Assembly (NCBI RefSeq): GCF_900111005.1
Contig: NZ_FOFV01000012.1
Location: 1 to 64,000 of the forward strand
DNA length: 64,000 nucleotides
From: Lentzea albida
Lineage (GTDB): Bacteria; Actinomycetota; Actinomycetes; Mycobacteriales; Pseudonocardiaceae
Reading direction: 5' to 3'
The notes beneath the pieces are model-generated. The model was given only the letters and a program-made list of their open reading frames with translations, was not told the origin of the DNA and searched no databases. Positions 31,595 through 40,722 of the stretch are shown piece by piece. The first letter of the stretch is position 1; each line of letters opens with the position of its first letter. Made by a program: the position numbers and the translations under genes.

Positions 31595-33664
31595 TCAGAG
31601 CAGCTCCGCGAGCAGCGCCGCCGCCCGTGCCGCTCCATCCGCCTCCACCTCCCGGTAGCCGACCTCGCGCCCGATCTCCTCGGCCATGGCGGCGGCCAGC
31701 ACCTCCCGGTCAGCTACCTCCTCGTACGTCATGCACCGGCCCGCTCCGTAGCGTTCGAGCCGGTGCCGGACGTGGAAGTTCTGTTCGAAGTGGTGGCGCA
31801 GCGGAACGTAGAGGAACGGGCGCCGGGCGGCGGTCAGCTCCATGCACGTCGTCAGGCCGCCCTGCACCACCGCCAGGTCGCACGCGGCGAGGTGCCGCGG
31901 CAGGTCCGGCACGTACCCGCGCAGCTCCACGCCTGGGACGTCCGGCAACGAAGCCGGGTCGATGCGCGGCCCGGTGACGACCAGGAACCTCAGCCCGGGC
32001 ACCTTCCTCCGTGCGAGTGGCACGGCGTCCAGCACCCGCCGCAGCAACGACGACCCGACGCCCGAACCGCCGACCGTGACCACGCAGACCTTCTCCTCCG
32101 AGGTTCGCGCCGCCACCTCCGGCGGGTCGAACCCCGTGACGTAGCCGCAGAAGTCGAAGTTCTGCTCCGTCCACTCGCGGATCGCGGGCAGCCCCTCGCC
32201 GAAGTGCAGCGGGACCACGTCGTCCGGGTCGCCGACGAACACCGACCGGTCGCGCACGCGGCGGTGGCGGGCCCGTTGCTCGATCATTTCCAGGTTGTAG
32301 TCGGTGGCCAGGCGCTGCTCGCGGGCGCCGCCGTCCGGCATCGGGAGCCAGCCGACGAAGTCCGTCAGCCACGCGAAGGAGAACCGCTTCAGCTCGGGGT
32401 TCTCGTGCAGGAAGTGGTCGACCTCCCAGGCCTCGTCGCCGATCACCAGGTCGTACCGCTCGGCCTCCAGCAGGTCGTGGAACACCATGAAGTTGTTCAC
32501 CAGCACCGCGTCCAGGCGCCGGAACGCCCCGAACACGTGCAGGTCGTGCTCGCCGGCGTCCTCCTCCACATGTGATGACTCGTTCGCGAGCCACGCCGAC
32601 GCCGGGTGCACGCGCTCCCCCGCGGGTCCGAGGACCTCGGTGACGGGATGCTGTGCGAGCCAGTCGACCTCCAGCCGCGGGTGGAGTTTGCGCAGTTCGG
32701 TGGCTATGGCGAGGTCGCGCCGGGCGTGGCCGAGGCCGATCGGGGAGCTCAGGTACAGCGCTCGCGGCGGCCGGACGCGCGACACCCGCTTCCGGTGCGC
32801 GACGGGGTGCACCCGGTCGACGAAGTCCTTGATGAGCAGGTTGATCCGCACCGGGTCGCGGGCGTGCACGCCGTGCCCGGCGCCGTCGACCAGCACGAGC
32901 GAGCCGCCGGTGAGTTCGGCGAGGCGTTCACCGATGGCGTGCGGTCGGATCAGGTCGGCGGTCCCGTGGATCACGAGGACCGAGCAGCGGACCTCGCGGC
33001 AGGCGTCCTCGACGGACGCCGAGGCGAGCCGTCCGGCCGTCGTGTCCACCAGCGTGGCGGGCTCGATCTCGTGCGCCCACCGCACGGCGTCCTCGATCTG
33101 CTTCGTGGAGTGGGGCTCGGCGAACATCCTCGCGAAGAACCACTCGGTGAAGTCGTCGTAGCCGCCGTTCAGCCAGTGCTGCCGACTGTACGGCCCGTCC
33201 CCCGACTCCCAGGCCAGCCTCTCCTGCTCCTGGACGCCGATGAGCGACCCGCTGGCCGGGCCGACAGCCACAATTCCGCTGACCCGCTCGGGATGCTTCG
33301 CGGCGGCGAGCACGGACCAGGCGTCCCCGCGCGACAACGCCACCAGCACGGCCTGGTCGGTGTTCGTCGCGTCGAGAACCGCGATCGCGTCCTCAGCGCA
33401 CTCGGAATCCACATAGGACTCACCGCCGACCGGCCGGTCGGACTCGCCGGAACCCCGCCCGTCGAACGTGACGACCCGGAAGTGCCGGGACAGGAACGGG
33501 ACCTGCGCCTTCCAGAACCTCGACGGCACGATCGACCACGTCGGCATGAGCAGCACGGTCGGCCGGCCGGGGTTGTCGTACACGCGGAACGCGAGCCGCA
33601 CCCCGGCGCGCTCGGCGAACCCCGACCGGTCGGCCTCGCGCACCGGGCGCGGCTCGGCGTTCAC
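31595..33664 (-). CDS. Alpha/beta hydrolase fused to a glycosyltransferase
   Basis: 689 residues. Residues 1-285 are an alpha/beta hydrolase: VVTFDGRGSGESDRP, nucleophile elbow LVALSRGDAWS with S111, VLVIHGTADLIRP and GAGHGVHARDP. After an arginine-rich linker, residues about 295-689 are a UDP-glycosyltransferase/MurG-like fold: RALYLSSPIGLGHARRDLAI is the acceptor-side start, VCVVTVGGSGVGSSLLRRVL opens the donor half, and ACDLAVVQGGLTTCMELTA with RRPFLYVPLRHHFEQNFH is the nucleotide-sugar motif. The GTG start overlaps the methyltransferase stop (GTGA). Probably tailors a small molecule together with the methyltransferase; neither substrate is recognisable. Confidence 0.85.
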   Translation of the reverse strand: MNAEPRPVREADRSGFAERAGVRLAFRVYDNPGRPTVLLMPTWSIVPSRFWKAQVPFLSRHFRVVTFDGRGSGESDRPVGGESYVDSECAEDAIAVLDATNTDQAVLVALSRGDAWSVLAAAKHPERVSGIVAVGPASGSLIGVQEQERLAWESGDGPYSRQHWLNGGYDDFTEWFFARMFAEPHSTKQIEDAVRWAHEIEPATLVDTTAGRLASASVEDACREVRCSVLVIHGTADLIRPHAIGERLAELTGGSLVLVDGAGHGVHARDPVRINLLIKDFVDRVHPVAHRKRVSRVRPPRALYLSSPIGLGHARRDLAIATELRKLHPRLEVDWLAQHPVTEVLGPAGERVHPASAWLANESSHVEEDAGEHDLHVFGAFRRLDAVLVNNFMVFHDLLEAERYDLVIGDEAWEVDHFLHENPELKRFSFAWLTDFVGWLPMPDGGAREQRLATDYNLEMIEQRARHRRVRDRSVFVGDPDDVVPLHFGEGLPAIREWTEQNFDFCGYVTGFDPPEVAARTSEEKVCVVTVGGSGVGSSLLRRVLDAVPLARRKVPGLRFLVVTGPRIDPASLPDVPGVELRGYVPDLPRHLAACDLAVVQGGLTTCMELTAARRPFLYVPLRHHFEQNFHVRHRLERYGAGRCMTYEEVADREVLAAAMAEEIGREVGYREVEADGAARAAALLAELL

Positions 33665-34734
33665 GGCCGGACTTCGAGGACCTGGTTGAACGGCGTCCCG
33701 GCCACCCCGGCGAACCGGGTGAACCCGCCGGCCACCGCGACGTCGCGGATCCGCGCGGGCCCGGCCTGCGTGCCGAGCGCGAGTCCGACGTCCTGCGACA
33801 GCGAGGCAGGCGTGCACAGCAACGTGGAGAAGCCGTAGTAGGTGCGGCCGACGGGGTTCAGGTTGTCCTCGACGTGGTCGCCCGCCATCGGTTCGACGAT
33901 CATCCACGTGCCGTCGGGTGCCACGGCGTCCCGCACGTGTCGTGCCGCGCCGACCGGGTCGCCCATGTCGTGCAGGCAGTCGAACATGGTCACGAGGTCG
34001 TAGCCGGTGCCGCTGAAGTCCTTGGCGGACGCCACCTCGAACGTGACGCGGTCGCCGACCCCGGCGGCCTCCGCCCGTTCGCGGGCGATCCGGACCGACT
34101 CGGGGTGGTAGTCCGAGCCGGTGAAGGTGGAGTTCGGGAAGGCCTGCGCCATCAGGATCGTTGATGCGCCGTGGCCGCAACCGACGTCGGCGACCTTGGC
34201 GCCTCTCTCGAGCTTCGCGATCACGCCGTCGAGCGCGGGCAGCCAGCTCCCGACCAGGTTCGCCGCGTAGCTCGGCCGGAAGAACCGCTCGCAGCCGACG
34301 TGCACGTCGGTGTCGTGCTCGTGCCAGCCGACCCCGGACCCGCTGCGGGCCGCCTCCAGCACGCGTCCGGCGTCGTGCACGGTGCCGAGTGCGATCTGGA
34401 ACATGCCGGGCAGGAACGCGGGGCTGTCCTCGACCGTGAGCGCCACCGCGTGCTCGACGGGGAGCGCGTACCGGCCGGTCAAGGGGTCGTAGGTGACGTA
34501 TCCGCCGGCGGCCTGGGCGTTCAGCCACTCCCGCACGTACGGCTCGGCGGTCGCGCTGCGGTCCGCGAGCTCGGCGGCGCTGACCGGCTCGCCGTCGGCC
34601 ATGGCGCGGTAGTAGCCGAGCTTGTCGCCCATGACGACAAGAGCGGCGTTGAGCGTGGCGCCGACCTCGTCGACGGCCCGGAACACGAACTGCATGAGCT
34701 TGTCGGTGTCGACCTCGGGTCTTGTCGTGGTCAT
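33661..34734 (-). CDS. Class I SAM-dependent methyltransferase with winged-helix N-terminus
   Basis: 357 residues. The N-terminal dimerisation/winged-helix part (GATLNAALVVMGDKLGYYRA, VSAAELADRSATAEPYVREW) precedes the Rossmann fold: AKVADVGCGHGASTILMAQA is motif I, FTGSDYHPESVRIARERA motif II, and YDLVTMFDCLHDMGDPVGAA motif IV. This resembles Rv2258c-like methyltransferases. The start has GGAGGGAAG upstream. The first gene of a two-gene operon with the hydrolase-glycosyltransferase fusion and divergent from the LAL regulator at 34835, which likely controls it. Confidence 0.87.
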   Translation of the reverse strand: MTTTRPEVDTDKLMQFVFRAVDEVGATLNAALVVMGDKLGYYRAMADGEPVSAAELADRSATAEPYVREWLNAQAAGGYVTYDPLTGRYALPVEHAVALTVEDSPAFLPGMFQIALGTVHDAGRVLEAARSGSGVGWHEHDTDVHVGCERFFRPSYAANLVGSWLPALDGVIAKLERGAKVADVGCGHGASTILMAQAFPNSTFTGSDYHPESVRIARERAEAAGVGDRVTFEVASAKDFSGTGYDLVTMFDCLHDMGDPVGAARHVRDAVAPDGTWMIVEPMAGDHVEDNLNPVGRTYYGFSTLLCTPASLSQDVGLALGTQAGPARIRDVAVAGGFTRFAGVAGTPFNQVLEVRP

Positions 34735-34821
34735 CTGCTCTTCCCTCCATGTGAGGGTCGGAACCTATGAGCGCCAACGGGACGGTCGCATCAGGTGCCC
34801 CACCTAGTGCCTGGGCCGACC

Positions 34822-34827
34822 TAGACT
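34822..34827 (+). promoter_or_regulatory. -10 box of a probable leaderless promoter
   Basis: TAGACT, seven bases, then the GTG of the LAL regulator (34835). It lies in the 100-bp divergent gap. Confidence 0.4.
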
Positions 34828-34834
34828 CCCCCGT

Positions 34835-37495
34835 GTGCTGATCGGGCGCGACTCGGAGCGGCAGCGGATCGAGCGACTCGTCGCGAGCGCTCGGATCGGG
34901 CACGGTGGCGCCCTCGCGATCACCGGTGAGCCCGGTGTCGGCAAGACCGCGCTGCTCGGGTTCGCGGCCGAGTCGGCCGTCGGCATGAACGTCCTGCGGG
35001 CGGCCGGGATCGAGTCGGAGAAGGAGATCCCGTTCGGGGCACTGCACCAGGTCCTGCGGCCCGCCCTGGGTCGTCTCGGCGAGATCCCCGGCCCGCAGGC
35101 GCAGGCCCTGTCCGTCGCACTCGCGTTGCGGCCGGGGCCCGCCATCGACCGGTTCGCGGTCGGCGCCGCCACGCTCAGCCTGCTCTGCCGGTTCGCCGAG
35201 GAACGGCCGGTCGCCGTGCTGCTCGACGACCTGCACCTGGTCGACGGGTCGTCGGCGGACGCGCTGGCGTTCGCGGCGCGCAGGCTCGTCGCCGACCCGG
35301 TCGTGCTGCTCGCGACCACGCGGTCGCCGGACCCGCCGCTGCCTGCGCTGGCGCTGACCGGCATCGACCTGGCCGCCGCGGACGAGCTGGTGTCGAGCCG
35401 TTCGGACGTCCCGGTGTCGCCGGAGCTGATCGCGCGGCTGCACCGCGCGACGGCCGGGAACCCGCTCGCGTTGATCGAACTGGCGGGGTCCCGGCTCGAG
35501 CACCTCTCCCCCGAGGCGCCGCTGCCGGTGTCCGCGGAGCTGGCCCGCGCGTTCGCCTCGCAGGCGCGGTCGCTGGGTGCCGGTGGACGGGCCGCGCTGG
35601 CGGTGGCGTCGGTGGCGGGCACCGATCTGCGGGTGGTGGCGTCGGCGTGCCGGGTGCTCGGGATCGCGGTCGACGCGCTGGCCGAGGCCGAGAGCGCCGG
35701 ACTCGTGCGGATCGCCGGCGGCCGCGTCGAGTTCCGGCACCCGCTGATCCGCGCGGCCGTCTACGGGGACACCGATCCGCGCCGCCGCCGGGTGATCCAC
35801 CGCGCGGTGGCCGAGGCGGTCGGACCGCACGACGCCGACCGGCACGCCTGGCACCGGGCGGAGTCGGTCGTCGGACCGGACGCCCAGGTCGCCGACCTCC
35901 TCGTGCAGGCCGCCCGGCGCGCCCACGAACGGAGTGCGCACGACGTCGCCGCGGCCGCGTTCGAACGCGCCGCGCGGCTGAGCCCGGACGTGTCGCGGCA
36001 CGCCTCGTTGTGCGTGGCGGCGGCGGAGTCGGCGTGGCTCGCCGGTGAGACGAGGCGGTCGGTCTCGTTGCTGGACGAGGTGGGCGGCGAGGCGGGGGCC
36101 GTCGAGCTGCGGGCGGCGATCGCGGCCCGCACCGGTTCGCTGACCGAGGCCCGCGACCTCTGCCGGATCGCCGCCCGCGAGTCCGCCGACGCCGACTCGG
36201 CGGTGGTGCTCCTGGCCGACGCCGTCCACGCGTGCTTCTACCTCGGCGACACCAGGTCGGGTGTCGAGCTGGCGCACGAGATCGAGGCCCTGCTGGACGG
36301 GGTGGTGACACCGAAGGCCCGGGGCCTCGGCCAGATGGCGGCGGGTGTCGCGCGGATCCTCGCCAACCGCGGCGGCGCCGACCAGATCCGGGCGGGCGTC
36401 GGCCTGCTCGCCTCCACCGGGCTGCTGCGCGACGACCGGCGCCGCGTGTCGTGGCTGATGATCGGCCCGCTGTTCCTGCGCGACGCGGACTCCGGCGAGG
36501 AGCTGCGCCGCGTCGTCGCGGACGCGCGCGCGGAGACCGCCGTCGGAACGCTGCCCGCGCTGCTGTTCCACGTCGCGCGGGACGAGGCCACGACCAACCA
36601 GTGGGTCCGCGCGGAGGCGACCTACGACGAGGCCACCCGGCTGGCGCGGGAGACCGGTCAGGAGACCGACCTCGCGATGTGCCTGGCCGGGCTCGCGTGG
36701 CTGCGGGCGCGGCTCGGCGACGAGGAGCGGTGCCGTGCGCTCGTCGCGGAGGCGTTGCCGATCTGCCGCGCCCGTGACATCCACATCGGACGGGTCTGGT
36801 CGCTGTTCGCGTTGGGGGAACTGGAACTCGGGCTCGGCGACCCGCTCAAGGCGTTGGCGCACCTGGAGGAGCTCGCCGCCCTGCTGGAGGACCTGCGGCT
36901 CACCGACCCGGACCTGTCACCGGCACCCGAGCTGACCGACGCGATGGTCCGCCTGGGCCGGCGCGACGACGCCCGGGAGGTGGCGCGGCGCTACCGGGCC
37001 GAGGCCGCCGCGAAGGGCCAGCCGTGGGCGCTGGGCCGTGCCGAGCGGACACTCGGCATGCTCAGCGAGGACGGGTTCGACACACACTTCGAGGCGTCTC
37101 TGCGCCACCACGCGAGGACGTTGGACGACTTCGAGACCGCCCGCACCCGGCTCGCCTACGGCGCCCGCCTGAGACGGGCCCGGCGCAGGGTGGACGCCCG
37201 GCCGCACCTGCACGCCGCCCTGGAGACGTTCGAGAACCTGCGCGCCGCCCGCTGGGCCGACCTCGCCGCGGTCGAGCTGGGCGCCACCGGCGAGACGATC
37301 CAGCGCAGGAAGCAGGGCGAAACCCTGACGCCGCAGGAGTTGCAGGTCTCGCTCCTGCTCGCCGAGGGCAAGACCACCCGCGAGGTCGCCGCCGCCCTGT
37401 TCCTGAGCCCGAAGACCATCGAGTACCACCTGCGCAAGGTCTACACGAAGCTCGGCATCCGCTCACGCGCCGAGCTGGCCGACCGGCTGCCCTGA
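34835..37495 (+). CDS. LAL-type LuxR-family regulator
   Basis: 886 residues. Begins LIGRDSERQRIERLV; Walker A ITGEPGVGKTALLGF near residues 29-43, Walker B AVLLDDLHLVDGSSADALA near residue 130. A long helical TPR-like middle is followed by a C-terminal LuxR HTH (LTPQELQVSLLLAEGKTTRE, LFLSPKTIEYHLRKVYTKLG). LAL proteins are large ATP-dependent activators. Divergent placement points to the methyltransferase and fusion-glycosyltransferase operon as target. The 3' end overlaps the convergent VOC gene by 33 bp. Confidence 0.92.
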   Translation: MLIGRDSERQRIERLVASARIGHGGALAITGEPGVGKTALLGFAAESAVGMNVLRAAGIESEKEIPFGALHQVLRPALGRLGEIPGPQAQALSVALALRPGPAIDRFAVGAATLSLLCRFAEERPVAVLLDDLHLVDGSSADALAFAARRLVADPVVLLATTRSPDPPLPALALTGIDLAAADELVSSRSDVPVSPELIARLHRATAGNPLALIELAGSRLEHLSPEAPLPVSAELARAFASQARSLGAGGRAALAVASVAGTDLRVVASACRVLGIAVDALAEAESAGLVRIAGGRVEFRHPLIRAAVYGDTDPRRRRVIHRAVAEAVGPHDADRHAWHRAESVVGPDAQVADLLVQAARRAHERSAHDVAAAAFERAARLSPDVSRHASLCVAAAESAWLAGETRRSVSLLDEVGGEAGAVELRAAIAARTGSLTEARDLCRIAARESADADSAVVLLADAVHACFYLGDTRSGVELAHEIEALLDGVVTPKARGLGQMAAGVARILANRGGADQIRAGVGLLASTGLLRDDRRRVSWLMIGPLFLRDADSGEELRRVVADARAETAVGTLPALLFHVARDEATTNQWVRAEATYDEATRLARETGQETDLAMCLAGLAWLRARLGDEERCRALVAEALPICRARDIHIGRVWSLFALGELELGLGDPLKALAHLEELAALLEDLRLTDPDLSPAPELTDAMVRLGRRDDAREVARRYRAEAAAKGQPWALGRAERTLGMLSEDGFDTHFEASLRHHARTLDDFETARTRLAYGARLRRARRRVDARPHLHAALETFENLRAARWADLAAVELGATGETIQRRKQGETLTPQELQVSLLLAEGKTTREVAAALFLSPKTIEYHLRKVYTKLGIRSRAELADRLP

Positions 37496-38089
37496 CGCCC
37501 ACGCGAACCCGTCGGGGTCGGTGAACCGCCCGGCTCCGTGCAGCTCGATCCGGTGCGAGCCGGACCCCTCCGGCGCCACCCCGGCGTCCTTCGCGAGGGC
37601 ACGCCGCCGGTACAGCCCGAGCTTCACCGCACCCGCGGCGGCGAACTGGACGTACATGCGGCCGAAGCTCTTCTCGACGGTGAACCCGTGGTCGAGGTAG
37701 CACTGCCGGCTGGCGGCCACGTCCGTCGCGCCGAGCAGGAGCACCACGTCGCCGATCTCGCCGGTGGCCGGCCCGGTGTTCTTCCTGGCCGAGGTCGCGA
37801 CCTTCCAGATCGTGCCGTCCGGCGCCTGCACGACACCGCCGTAGCCCCACAGCGATTTCGCGGCGGGCTTGAGCGCGGTCGCGCCCGCGTCGAGGGCGTT
37901 CCCGACCAGCAGGTCCACGTCGGCGGGCTGCGCGACCGTGAGGGACAGGGTGAAGCCGCGGAATCCCGTGGCCGGTTCCTGCGACGCCCGCAGGCGCAGC
38001 AGCGGGCCGAGCCCGAAAGCGTTGGCGTAGAAGCGTTCGGCGGCCGCGAGGTCGGCCACTTCGAGGGTGATCGCGTCGAGTGAGGTCAT
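37463..38089 (-). CDS. VOC (glyoxalase/bleomycin-resistance) family protein
   Basis: 208 residues, two VOC modules: LDAITLEVADLAAAERFYAN with FGLGPLLRLR in the first, VVLLLGATDVAASRQCYLDHG and FTDPDGFAWASG in the second. The metal-ligand pattern is incomplete, so a binding role is as likely as catalysis. The start at 38089 is preferred to 38110 because a TAGCGT box lies seven bases upstream. The last gene after a secreted lipase-like protein and DedA. Confidence 0.8.
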   Translation of the reverse strand: MTSLDAITLEVADLAAAERFYANAFGLGPLLRLRASQEPATGFRGFTLSLTVAQPADVDLLVGNALDAGATALKPAAKSLWGYGGVVQAPDGTIWKVATSARKNTGPATGEIGDVVLLLGATDVAASRQCYLDHGFTVEKSFGRMYVQFAAAGAVKLGLYRRRALAKDAGVAPEGSGSHRIELHGAGRFTDPDGFAWASGQPVGQLGA

Positions 38090-38096
38090 GCCGGAA

Positions 38097-38102
38097 ACGC
38101 TA
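38097..38102 (-). promoter_or_regulatory. -10 box of a probable leaderless promoter
   Basis: Minus-strand TAGCGT, seven bases before the VOC ATG (38089); the TAG is also the stop codon of the DedA gene. Confidence 0.4.
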
Positions 38103-38717
38103 GGCGCCATCCCGTGCCCGGTGCTTCTCGATTCCTGACCGGACCACGACCACGGCCACGACGACCACCACGGCGGCCACGACCGTGCTTCCGGTGCCGA
38201 CGATCTTCTCGATCCTGCGGGCCGTCTCCCCCGCCGCGGCGCCGAGCCCGATGTGCAGCGCGCACCACCCGGTCGCGCCGGCGAGCACGGCGGGCAGGAA
38301 CGTCCGGTACGGCAGTCCGGCGGCCCCCGCGGCCGCGGGCAGCAGCGTGCGCAGGACGGGGAGGAAGATCGCGATCAGCACCGCGACGGCTCCCCGTCGC
38401 CGCAGGAAGGCGGTGGCGCGGTCCCAGTGCCGCCCGCCGTGCCGCCGCACGATCCGCGACTCGCGCAGCCGCGTGCCGTACCGCCTGCCGAGCCAGAACC
38501 CGACCGAGTCGCCACCGACCGCGCACACCGTGGTCACCAGCCACATCACCACGAACGCGGGCGGACTCGTCGCGGTGGTGCCGAGCACGAACAACCCGGT
38601 CTCGCCGGGCGCGATGAACCCCAGCCCGAGCGTGCACTCGCCGAACACCAGCAGCCCGGCCGCGACGACCACCCAGACCTGCGGCAGGTTCGCGAGCCAG
38701 TCGAGGAACGCGGTCAC
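38100..38717 (-). CDS. DedA-family membrane protein
   Basis: 205 residues. Typical DedA/SNARE-associated segments: VFGECTLGLGFIAPGETGL near the start, VCAVGGDSVGFWLGRRYGTR, the amphipathic AVLIAIFLPVLRTLLPAAAG with the conserved FxxxxR(T)xxP motif, and GLPYRTFLPAVLAGATGWC. Four to five membrane helices. DedA proteins support membrane homeostasis and probably flip lipid carriers. The GTG start overlaps the TGA of the lipase-like gene, so it is coupled to it. Confidence 0.88.
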   Translation of the reverse strand: MTAFLDWLANLPQVWVVVAAGLLVFGECTLGLGFIAPGETGLFVLGTTATSPPAFVVMWLVTTVCAVGGDSVGFWLGRRYGTRLRESRIVRRHGGRHWDRATAFLRRRGAVAVLIAIFLPVLRTLLPAAAGAAGLPYRTFLPAVLAGATGWCALHIGLGAAAGETARRIEKIVGTGSTVVAAVVVVVAVVVVRSGIEKHRARDGA

Positions 38718-39988
38718 GGGACGAGCCTCGCGTCCGGGTGGGCGGGCGAGTCGCCGTCGAACAGGGTGGTGGACCGCCCGCGCAGGTGCAGGTCGAAGAA
38801 GGCGGCGACGTACTCCCGTTGCGCGGCAAGGCTTCGGCCGGCGTCGATGGTGCCGATCGCCGCCGCGAGCCGGTCGGCGGGCAGCGGGTGCTTCCGGTTG
38901 ATCTGGGGCAGCAGCACCTGGGCGTCGGTGAAGCTCGCGTGTTCCGCCTCGCGCAGGTGCACGTCCCGTTTCCAGCCCGTCGAGTTCGCCCAGAACGACG
39001 CCCAGTCCGGTGCGTGCACGTGGTCGTGCGGCAGGTCGTCCGCACCGCTGGTCCCGCCGCCCATGAGCAGGAACGGCCGGTCGGCACCCCGCGCGCTCGC
39101 CTGACCCGACCTCGGGTCCAGGCCGCCGTCGAGGTTGGCCCCCGCGGCGATGCGCCGGTCGCTGAGCATCGCCTCGGCCGCGGTGAACCCGCCCATCGAG
39201 TGCCCGGCCATGCCGACCTCCGACACGTCGAGCCCGGTGGCGGCGAGCCGGTCCAGCACGAAACTCGTGTCGCGCACCCGTTCCCGCATCATCAGCGCCG
39301 TGTCCGCGCCGCGGACCGGGAGCTCGACGCGGTCGGGGAACTCCACCGGCCCCGCGAAGGTGTGGTCGATCGTCACGACGAGGTAGCCCCGGCTCGCGAG
39401 GTCCTCGACGAGCGTGGTGCCGAACGACCGCGACTGCCCGCGCCCCGGCGAGTAGAGGACCACCGGACGGCGTCCGGGCAGCGGAGGCGAGACCTTCGCG
39501 TGGGTGGCGGTGCCCGCGAAGTCGGCGACACCGGGGGCCAGCCCGACGGAGGCTGCGGAGGTCTGGTCGTAGAACGCCGCGATGCCCGGGCTGAGGTGGC
39601 GGGCCGGCGGCCTGTGGGAGGGCAGCGCGGGGTACCAGAGGGAGATCATCAACTCGCGCGACCGGTTCGGCGCCCACGGGTCGGCGCGGGTGGGGTCGAC
39701 CAGGTGGAGTTCGGTGGTGCCCACGGGGAAGGGGCCCGACGGACGCGGCAGGGTGAGCTCGATGGAGGTGGTGGGCGAGCCGGTGGCGGTGGGAGCGGTG
39801 GTGTCGGGAGCGGTGGCGGCGGAGGCCGCAGGCGAGCGGTCGGTGAACCTCGTGGGCGAGCCGCCGGCAGTATCGGCCGAAGCCGCGAGCGAGCCGGTGG
39901 CGCCGATCTCGGCCGAGGCCGGAGCGACCCCCACCCCCAGCATCCCCACGCACACCGCCGCGACACGGGCCCTGTACCTGATCTTCAT
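38714..39988 (-). CDS. Secreted lipase/PAF-acetylhydrolase-like protein
   Basis: 424 residues. Signal peptide (RYRARVAAVCVGMLGVG, cleavage near APASA), then a low-complexity T/S/A/P stretch (residues 40-75) with repeated GSPT elements. The hydrolase core has VVLYSPGRGQSRSFGTTLVE, YLVVTIDHTF, nucleophile elbow VGMAGHSMGGFTA with S264, and DRPFLLMGGG. Similar to actinomycete PAF-acetylhydrolase-like lipases. The start at 39988 is the only one giving a clean signal peptide. First gene of the run with DedA and VOC. Confidence 0.83.
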   Translation of the reverse strand: MKIRYRARVAAVCVGMLGVGVAPASAEIGATGSLAASADTAGGSPTRFTDRSPAASAATAPDTTAPTATGSPTTSIELTLPRPSGPFPVGTTELHLVDPTRADPWAPNRSRELMISLWYPALPSHRPPARHLSPGIAAFYDQTSAASVGLAPGVADFAGTATHAKVSPPLPGRRPVVLYSPGRGQSRSFGTTLVEDLASRGYLVVTIDHTFAGPVEFPDRVELPVRGADTALMMRERVRDTSFVLDRLAATGLDVSEVGMAGHSMGGFTAAEAMLSDRRIAAGANLDGGLDPRSGQASARGADRPFLLMGGGTSGADDLPHDHVHAPDWASFWANSTGWKRDVHLREAEHASFTDAQVLLPQINRKHPLPADRLAAAIGTIDAGRSLAAQREYVAAFFDLHLRGRSTTLFDGDSPAHPDARLVP

Positions 39989-40065
39989 GCGACCCAGCCT
40001 GTCGATCACCCCCACCGACCGGCATCTGTCGAACGCCACCCGGCGCACTGACCGGAAGACATAGG

Positions 40066-40722
40066 TCAGTCCCGGTCGACCAGCCCCGCCTCGAACGCGA
40101 TGATCGCGGCACGCACCCGGTTCGGCACCTCGAGCCGGCGCAGGATGGAGCTGACGAACACCTTCACCGTGCCCTCCACGACGTGCAGCCGCCGCCCGAT
40201 CTCGGCGTTGGGCAGCCCGGCGCCGACCAGGGCGAGCACCTCGCGTTCGCGCTCGGTGAGCCCCGCGACCAGGTCCCGTGCGCGCGCCGCGCCGGACACC
40301 CGTTCGCCGCCCAGCCGCCGGATCGCCCAGTGCGCGATCTTCGGCGACAGGTACGCGGCCCCCTCCGCGACGGCCCTGACCCCGGCGAACAGTTCCCTCG
40401 GATCTCCGGTCTTGAGCAGGAACCCACTGGCGCCGCCGTCGAACGCGCGGGCGATGTGCTCGTCCTCGGAGAAGGTCGTCAGCATGATCACGCCGGTGTC
40501 CGGGACGGTGCGGCGGATCTCGGCCGCCGCGGCCAGCCCGTCGAGGCGCGGCATCATGATGTCGAGCAGCACGACGTCCGGCCGGTGCGCCTGCGCGAGG
40601 TCGACCGCCTCACGTCCGTCGGCCGCCTCGCCGACCACCTCGAACTCGGGCTCGGCGCCGAGCACGGCGCGCACCCCGGCCCTGGTCAGGGGTTCGTCGT
40701 CGGCGAGCAGCACGCGGATCAC
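40066..40722 (-). CDS. NarL/FixJ-type response regulator
   Basis: 218 residues. Receiver begins VIRVLLADDEPLTRAGVRAV; aspartate 54 in VVLLDIMMP; conserved lysine in FLLKTGDP. C-terminal LuxR HTH: LTEREREVLALVGAGLPNAEIG and VVEGTVKVFVSSILRRLEV. The GTG start overlaps the stop of the kinase gene (GTGA), a cognate pair. Such pairs in actinomycetes often control cell-envelope functions, and here the downstream genes encode an envelope lipase and DedA, but that link is only positional. Confidence 0.92.
   Translation of the reverse strand: MIRVLLADDEPLTRAGVRAVLGAEPEFEVVGEAADGREAVDLAQAHRPDVVLLDIMMPRLDGLAAAAEIRRTVPDTGVIMLTTFSEDEHIARAFDGGASGFLLKTGDPRELFAGVRAVAEGAAYLSPKIAHWAIRRLGGERVSGAARARDLVAGLTEREREVLALVGAGLPNAEIGRRLHVVEGTVKVFVSSILRRLEVPNRVRAAIIAFEAGLVDRD

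Noticed and set aside
31595..36862. Very long minus-strand open frame of 1755 codons
   Set aside because: Only 31595-33664 codes for protein with recognisable domains; the rest is the antisense shadow of the methyltransferase and LAL genes, kept open by high GC, with Arg/Pro/Gly-rich composition.
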